The notes under the pieces are model-generated. The model had not been told where the DNA came from. It did not search any database and saw only the letters and a list, made by a program, of their open reading frames with translations. From Ottelia alismoides (taxonomy: Eukaryota; Streptophyta; Magnoliopsida; Alismatales; Hydrocharitaceae), in the NCBI GenBank assembly GCA_037367405.1, contig JAZKJV010010609.1, forward strand, positions 1-64,000: a stretch of DNA of 64,000 nucleotides, in the 5' to 3' direction. Positions 57,471-64,000 of the stretch are shown here, piece after piece (position 1 is the stretch's first letter; the number at the start of each line of letters is the position of its first letter). Position numbers and translations under genes: made by a program.

Positions 57471-60198
57471 TATTCCCCTTAGCCAAGCAGAGTGTTTGAG
57501 GGAAGGGGATGGTTGGACCCTCCTCAGATAGAGGTCTAGGGAGAGGTTCCTATTGCTGAGAGGGAATGGAATCCATACAAGTATCATCAAGCATCACATA
57601 TGGACTCGAAGATGAAGAAACCTTTCCTTTATTAATTTTTTGGTGTTTTTCATATAGTCCCGGGGTAAGGAAATGGGAGAAAATACTACTGGAATAGAAG
57701 GGGTGGCCTCAGTACCACCCACGACATCAGGTATTGCGACATCAACACCGCACTCTGGCTCAGTGTCATGGAATCTGGTGGCATCAGTACCACCCTCTGC
57801 ATCTGAAGAAGCGACGACCTCAGTACTGTCAGCTGGAACACCGTCCTCGGTGGCGTCAGCACCACAGTCATCATCGTCATCCTTAGTGGAATCAGCACCG
57901 CTACCCTCCTCTTCCGGTACTCCCGCATGCTCGTGGGTTCGTCGCTCAAACGAGGCGCCGCCGGCTGGCATCCTACCGCTCCTAAGTGTAACAAAATCAA
58001 CATCAAATGTATATGAAACAATGTCTCCCAATAAATCACTAGGAGTGGTAGTCTCTGTGAATTGTACTTGCTTAGATTTTCTTTTTAGATTATTCAGGTT
58101 GGGCTCAATCTGAGCAGGTATGATGACCTTTCCTTTGATGATCTCCCTCATATCCTGGCAGAAGTCATCCTTCTCTCACCTGAATTTAGCCTGCTAGTCT
58201 GAAAGTAGGCGAGCTAGATCATCAAGAGCAGGGTTCTTATAGGTTGGCCCATGAGAACAGGACAAGTTGCCTCGTTGAAAGGGAGGCTGCTGCTGGAACT
58301 GGTGAGGGGGAGGCTGAGAATACTGCTGAGGCTATTGCTGGTGCTGCGTCCACTGCTGTCCCTGCTAGTAGGGATGAGGACCCGACTGGTAATGTTGTTG
58401 TTGTGGCTGGTGGGAGAACTGGGGTTGCTGCTGCGACTGTTGGCTGAACTGTCCACCCTGAGCTGGAGGCTGCTGCTGGGATGAGGCACCTCCCATCGAC
58501 CACCTGAATCCGGGATGATCTCGATAGATCTGGGGCTGCTGTCGGTCATACCAAATCCCGTTGACTTCCATCAACGGCTCTTGCTTGTAGGGGGATGGAG
58601 GAAGAACTGCCAGTGGCTGATTCTATTGATACACCACCATCTGAGTGTCCTGAGATGGTGATGGCTGAAGGTACCAGTGTTGCAGCTGCTGGAACGGCTC
58701 CGCCTGTATGGGGTGAACCTGTATGTACTGGGCAGAATATTAGGACGAGCCGCTGCTGCTAGTTTAACCTGTGACCAGAGACAGGGCTGAGAAGACGTCT
58801 GTGCCTCCTGTAGACACATGATCTGGGTCTTCAAGTCACTCAAAGTCTGTGCCAACTGATCTATATGAGTCATGATCTAGCACTGCTTCTTCTCGATGAT
58901 CTTGATACAGTCCTGCTTCTCGCTGATGATGCCCATATCAATGGCCGACGACTCTGCCTATGTTGCGGCTGCTGAAGAGTGGATGGACCTGCATCGACTC
59001 GTGCTATCCTTTGATAGGACACAGCATGGGGTGAGGGCTTCCCCCGAGTGTAGAGATGGATCTGGAACATAACTATTTAGTTCTTGGCCATTTCCTCATA
59101 GATGGCCCATACCTGGTCTTCGTCTTTGGCAAAATAGGAGCCCCCACAAGAAGCATTTACTAACCCCTACAACTCCGGTGTCAGCCCACAAAAGAAACTC
59201 TGTACTAAGTTGGGCTTGGAGATGTCATGGTGTGGACACTGGTCAATGAGCTCACGAAAACGATCCCACACCTCATGGAATTGCTCGTTGGGGATCATGG
59301 AGAAATTGTTGATCAAAGCTCGCGTTGCATTTGTCCGGCTGAGTGGATAGTACTTATTCAAGTATTCGATCCTGAGCTACTCCCATGAAGTGACATATCT
59401 CCCTAAATGTTTCAGCTAATAGGTTGCTCTGTCTACCAGGGAGAAAGGAAATACCATCATCTTGATGGTGTCCTCATCCACGTATCTGTCGTGAACAGTG
59501 CTGCAGATCATCTCGAATTCCTATAAGTGGAGATGCGGCTCCTCGGTGGCAATCCCATGGAACTTGGGCAACAACTGGATAGTCTGAGGGGGGAGCTTGA
59601 AATCTCCTAGAATCGTCAGAAGCTGAATCCAACGATGTGTAAGAGTTGCCTCAGGGATGTGCAACTCTCTCATCGGCCTAGCTGGTTGGACTGGCTCCTG
59701 TGGCTCCTCTAGATGTCCTTCATCTCCTCCTCCAAACTCTGGTATCTTTCCACCGCCTGCTCTGTTCGGCTCTCCTCAGTCGGCTTGCATCTGTGCCATC
59801 TCTCGGCATACCTCTGCCATGAAGGCTCCCTGGTCTCTAATCTGTCTCTGCATCATCTCCAGGGAGGCTAATAGTGTGTTGTTGATGGTGCCGTGATCTA
59901 GAACATATGTGGTACTCTAGGGCTACCCATCGGTGCGCTCCTCGCTGCTGGCCATCTCTTGGGTCTCTGCAAAGGCAAAAGACCCGAACTCAGGTGCTGC
60001 CAAATGAATGAATATCTATAATGGTCTCTGCTCTAGCACCTTGAGACTAGAAGAAGGGTGATCTAGGGGGAACATGGTGGAATCGAACTCGAGTTTGGAG
60101 AGCGAGTCTAGGCTCTCTTGAACCTGCCTAGATGAGTGGGGCAGAGTGCTCGAAAGCGGTGTAGCCAAAGGCTGCCTAAGGGACCTACGGCCCATCAT
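57471..60198 (-). pseudogene. gag: Athila-2 gag and gag-pol junction (broken)
   Basis: Gag, read leftwards from ATG at 60198 (MMGRRSLRQP). Capsid block near 59160-59640: LGDFKLPPQTIQLLPKFHGIA, FHEVWDRFRELIDQCPHHDIS, LVQSFFCGLTPEL. Then a Q-rich low-complexity part (58214-58574, many QQ runs with PQFSHQPQQQHY), basic MREIIKGK, and the acidic tail (57690-57950) with GADSTKDD and GGTDAT repeats. No zinc knuckle seen. A TGA at 57595-57597 stands where Athila-1 has CGA, and the same frame then reads on through a TAG into protease, so gag and pol were probably one frame. Stops also occur at 59416-59418 (shared with Athila-1) and elsewhere. Confidence 0.86.
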
Positions 60199-61587
60199 CG
60201 TGATCTGGGAGAAAAGGCAGATGGGATCTGAAAACAAACAAGATCAGCAATCAAACCCCCAATTCACCTACGCAACGCGGAGCTAATGACCATGAAGGTT
60301 CGATCTTTTCTCTTATCAATTTTATTTAGGTGATAATTCAGTCTAGCAGGGCGATTAAGCGAGCTGGTAGGAACCCGATGACCTCAAAAGACTTGCCTAA
60401 CTCCAAAACTAGATCTTTCTCAACCAGTACGAGTTGTGGACTGTTTATCGGCTACCCGATCTACTAAGGATGTCACTGTTCGCTTTAACGGTTACCGGAG
60501 AGATCCTCATTGGAGAACGACTAGTCCTGAAGGGAGTTGTCTGATGAAGATTTATGTGTTGATCCAGCCTAGTGTGCGGGTCACTCTCTTGCGCAAGCAA
60601 ACCAAACAATGAGGAGGATGAATCTCCCAAGACAGATTTTTAAATGAGGTGTCTTTTAAGATCAAGTTTGTTTAGCAGTCTCAATTTTATGATTATCATT
60701 TTTTATGATATTTTTCAATAAGCAAACAAATGCTTAACGAATGTTTCAATCTCCTGGTTATTTAAATTCCAAAAATTGGGGGAGAAGTCGAAAAAGCCGA
60801 TGCGCGATCAAACACTATGATGCATGCAAAGTAAGAGATGCCTACATGTCGTCAGCACTTTACATATAGGGTGATCCATGCATAAATTTAAAGATATAAT
60901 TAAAACTAATCTAAATGATGCTTGGAGAAAATGGCCTTAAACGAGCAATTTCTAATCGCGAAGAACTGTAGTTAACTGGTCAGAGAGAGAGGTCGGGGTC
61001 CGATCTCTAATGCCGATTGATATCTGCCACAACAGATCCTGCATGAATTATATACGGCCTCTAGCGACACGTGACCTCTCAAGCAACCAAATTAACTTTA
61101 TTATGATTTATTAATAAGGTCCAATTATGAACTATAGGTGCATGCAAGATATTAGGGATTGGGCCTTAAACAATTACATTGCAATCAGAGAAATTCCTAG
61201 ATCTAGGGGCCAAATTCTTCGAGAATCCAAGAAAAGAAAAGGTGAGAAAATCAAAACCGATGAAAAACTACGGTGAGGTCCCCCGAGCACACCGATGCTC
61301 AACGAAACAGACCCCAATATAAGCCAAGTGTCCAAGCAAGTCTGAGTGTCCCTGTGTTATTACAATAATAACAAGTCTGAAAAATAAACTAATCTACTGC
61401 TACTCTATCAGCTACAACTAATTCTGCTCCTGCTCCTCCTCCTCGAGTACGGGTATCCTCCAAAGCGTCCACAGGCAGTTCCTCACACAAAAAGTGAAAC
61501 AGAAACGTGTCAGAAAGCTGTTATAACAAGTAGAGGTGAAAATGATAAAAATAAAAATAAAAATAAAAATCGACTACTAAGCCATGC
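60199..61587 (-). other. Athila-2 5' leader, noncoding
   Basis: Aligns with 6039-7563 on the other strand. No conserved frame. A T-rich part next to the primer site in Athila-1 is largely shortened here. Confidence 0.75.
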
Positions 61588-61605
61588 TCCCCGGCAACTG
61601 CACCA
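61588..61605 (-). promoter_or_regulatory. Athila-2 primer-binding site (tRNA-Asp type)
   Basis: Minus-strand TGGTGCAGTTGCCGGGGA, two or three mismatches from the Athila-type consensus, 3 bp from the LTR end. Confidence 0.85.
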
Positions 61606-61608
61606 TTA

Positions 61609-64000
61609 TGATGACGCACCAAGGCAACTCGGGTTAAGTAATATCTAAGGGTCATTACGACCTGAATCGCAAGGCTCAGTCAATCAAGAAAAATCAAGAC
61701 CACAATTAAGACAATCACAAGCACAAAATCCAATGTAGCGGTATCTGCTATTTATTTAACCTAGTATAGCGACCAAGGTCGAACACAAGGAGCACGGAAA
61801 TGTATGAAGTAATCGGTAATTAGAAAATAAAAGGCATATTTTTGTGGTTTTTAATTTGCATTTTTTTTATATTTTCTAATAAGGAAACTAATAAAAAGAT
61901 AAAAAAATCAATCTTTAACAATTTTTATAAGACTCAAAATGCTCCAAAATTAGAAACAAAAATATTTTTATATTCTTCAAATATGTAAGTGTTTTTGGTA
62001 ATTTTATGGTATTTTTAAGATTTTTATATGATTTTCTAAAAATAAAAGAAATTAAAATAGGGCAAACAGTGCACAACCAGGACAAAAATACAAGTTAAAA
62101 ATTCTTAAAGTGTCCTAATGTCCTAGATAGCAATTTTATGCCTAAGCAAATAAAAATATCTACCTACAGAAACTGAAATCTCTTTTTTTTTATTTTTTTG
62201 AATTTTTTATAAGATTTTTAATCTTTTTAGATTTTTAGGGCTTTTATAAAAGATAATGAAACAAAAGTTATATTGTAATGAAAACATACTAAAACAAACA
62301 CACCGGTTTTTATAGAATTTTTGAGGCTATTTTTATATTTTTTGGTATTTTAGAAAATAGACAGGACACTTTTTAGGGGTTTTTTAGTTTGAGAAAATAT
62401 AAAATAAAATTAAATCGAGTCACAAAAATTACCATAAATATTATACTCTAGCAGGAGCTAATGGTAATTTTTATGGAATTTTTGGAGTTGATTTAATAAT
62501 TATTTGATTGAAAATAACATGCACAGCTCACGGGGACCTACTTGCAATTATTCAAAGTTATAGGCCAATCGGTAACCGTCATTAAAAACTCAGGGCTTAA
62601 TCTGCAAAATGCCTAGAAGGCATGCACGCAACATGTGAATGAGCTTCACAGGGGTGTAATTGCAAATACCATAAATTATTCCATCAAAACATATCATGCA
62701 TAAAGTTCAGGATAAAAAGTACAAAAATACCAAGGAAACACGTGGGACGACACGTGACTACAACTCAACTCGACTAAAATGCAAATACAGAAACTAGGAG
62801 GTCCGAACTGTAAAATATTTAAACTACAACTTTATTCTCAGGACTAACTCAAAAAACATAAAACTATGGGGTAAAAAATGCAAAATACCCTTAGCAGGGG
62901 ACACGTGGCGCACGCGGGAGGCGTCTTGGGCGTATGGCTCTGATCGTTGCTGGGACAGATCTGAAGGTGCAGAAAATGTCCCCTACGTGTGGTCGGATGC
63001 GTCAGATCGGGTAGCTGAAAAGGCTGCACGGTCGGCAGTTGGGATTCGATCTGGTAAGTGAAGGCCGATCTGACGCTGGATTAAGATGGAGAAAGAACAG
63101 CCTCCGGACGAACTTAGATCAGCAACAGGAGGAGATCCACCAGGAAGATTACCTCACCAAGGAGGGCTGGAGTGACGTGACGGTGTTTCGCGTATGGTGG
63201 TCAACTCCGATGCACCGACGAACGATCGGATGGTCGTGGAGGTGTATGGCTGCCTGGAGCTGCTCCGCCCGAGCAGTGAGGGAACTAGAAATGGTCTTCT
63301 ACGCGCGAAGTGACCTGTAGAGGGTGAGACTATTGGAGACGTAGCTCCGGTGAGGTTTATTGCTTTTCAAAAAAGGGAGAAGCGTGGGGGAATGGAAGTT
63401 GATCTCCAGTGAAGATGGTAGGAGGAGAATTGATCCTTAATCTCGTCCTAAGGGACGGGCCTAAGGGTGATCAGGATGCGGTGCAAGGTGGAGGGTGATG
63501 TGGCTCATCGATCTGAGTGGATGGGTAGCGATATCGGGGCTCCGACCGGGTTATCGAAGCACATTAACTGGCGGCGGAGCTAAATGGGAAGGACGAATCG
63601 AATGGACGAAAGGAAGAGGAGTGGTCGATACCTGAGGTTCTAGATGAACTCTGGAGCTTCAGGCGAAGGTGGAAAGCGAGGTTATGGCCTTGATCAAGCT
63701 ATGGAAGGCCGGGAGGCTTGTCGCGATGGTGCTCGCCGTCCACGAGGCGGAGCACCGTGGATGCTCCACCAAACTCCAATCCGAGACGCCCCTCGAGAAG
63801 TTGTCACTCAACCTGAGGTGTCAAGGGCTACAATGAGGAGAGGGGCACGAGCTAGGGCTCTTGGAAGGCGAAAGAGATGCTATATAGGGAGCTCCATGGT
63901 CTAGAAGGATAGACAAAAAGCGTGAGACCCGAGAGCGATTCAGATCATCCAAGGAATCCGCGAGGATCACGGAAGTCCGATGAATCAAGTTCCAAGAATC
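61609..64000 (-). repeat. Athila-2 5' LTR, cut by window end
   Basis: Starts TGATGACG and matches 48596-50490 of the 3' LTR, apart from the 505-bp segment (62458-62964) missing there. A TATA-like box lies on the minus strand at 63879-63888. 62880-62960 carries ACACGTGG-type boxes, and 62560-62830 further ACACGTG sites. No gene; frames such as 63039-63320 are LTR sequence. Confidence 0.88.

Larger units (their letters stand above)
48596..64000 (-). mobile_element. Athila-2: minus-strand Athila-clade retrotransposon, right end outside window
   Basis: 3' LTR (48596-51383), polypurine tract, noncoding 3' region with hairpins, complete but broken pol and gag (53455-60198), leader, primer site (61588-61605), and part of the 5' LTR (61609 onwards). 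The left flanking pentamer is CTCAT (48591-48595); the right one is off-window. It is inserted into the tail of the copia remnant. It carries no nested insertion, so it served as the reference for detecting those in Athila-1. From the position of the matching 3' LTR sequence, the element should end near 64.9 kb. Confidence 0.9.

Overview
The window looks like repeat-dense heterochromatin from a flowering-plant nuclear genome. Almost every base can be assigned to LTR retrotransposons, nested into one another, and I see no intact host gene, tRNA or rRNA gene, or CRISPR array. The plant assignment rests on Athila-type Ty3/gypsy polyproteins, very long LTRs (about 3 kb), primer-binding sites resembling the complement of tRNA-Asp, a Ty1/copia remnant, a copia-like non-autonomous element with an initiator-Met-type primer site, and a Tourist-like MITE. 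I cannot name the species.

Layout, left to right. (1) 1-31490 is a chain of LTR, internal region, LTR, internal region of one minus-strand family, here called family N. It shares LTR ends (TGATGA...TCATCA), primer site and tract motifs with Athila, but most internal regions lack gag-pol. Its LTRs are L1 (1200-2643 plus about 23470-24882) and L2 (28546-31490). (2) L1 is split by Athila-1 (2644-23469, plus strand): 5' LTR, primer site, gag, protease, RT, RNase H, integrase, an array of hairpins, and a 3' LTR that has lost both ends by deletion. Athila-1 itself carries a copia-like non-autonomous element (10247-12795, with target duplication) between gag and protease, and a 1.77-kb LTR-like insertion (14883-16647) inside RT. 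(3) A second family-N subfamily element, N2 (33418-41912, minus), is complete with two LTRs and a near-perfect 5-bp target duplication. It separates the 3' noncoding part of the third chain unit (31491-33417) from its decayed minus-strand pol (41918-43950). (4) That pol ends in a foldback junction with a partial LTR L5 (44026-45584). (5) 45585-48595 is a decayed plus-strand Ty1/copia body. (6) Athila-2 (48596 to beyond 64000, minus) has its 3' LTR, hairpin array, full but broken gag-pol, primer site, and a 5' LTR cut by the window end.

All coding regions are pseudogenes with stops and frameshifts, many explained by C-to-T or G-to-A changes as expected under cytosine methylation. The RT catalytic box is altered in all three gypsy copies. 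The most interesting signal is not a gene. It is a conserved set of palindromes between pol and the 3' LTR, each ending in a copy of the polypurine-tract core AAGTATAGGGG. The set is kept in the same order, with similar loops, in two diverged Athila copies, and recognisably in the gag-pol-less family N. LTR 5' termini are also palindromic, with what look like compensating changes between families. All comparisons were made by eye; no alignment or database search was run.
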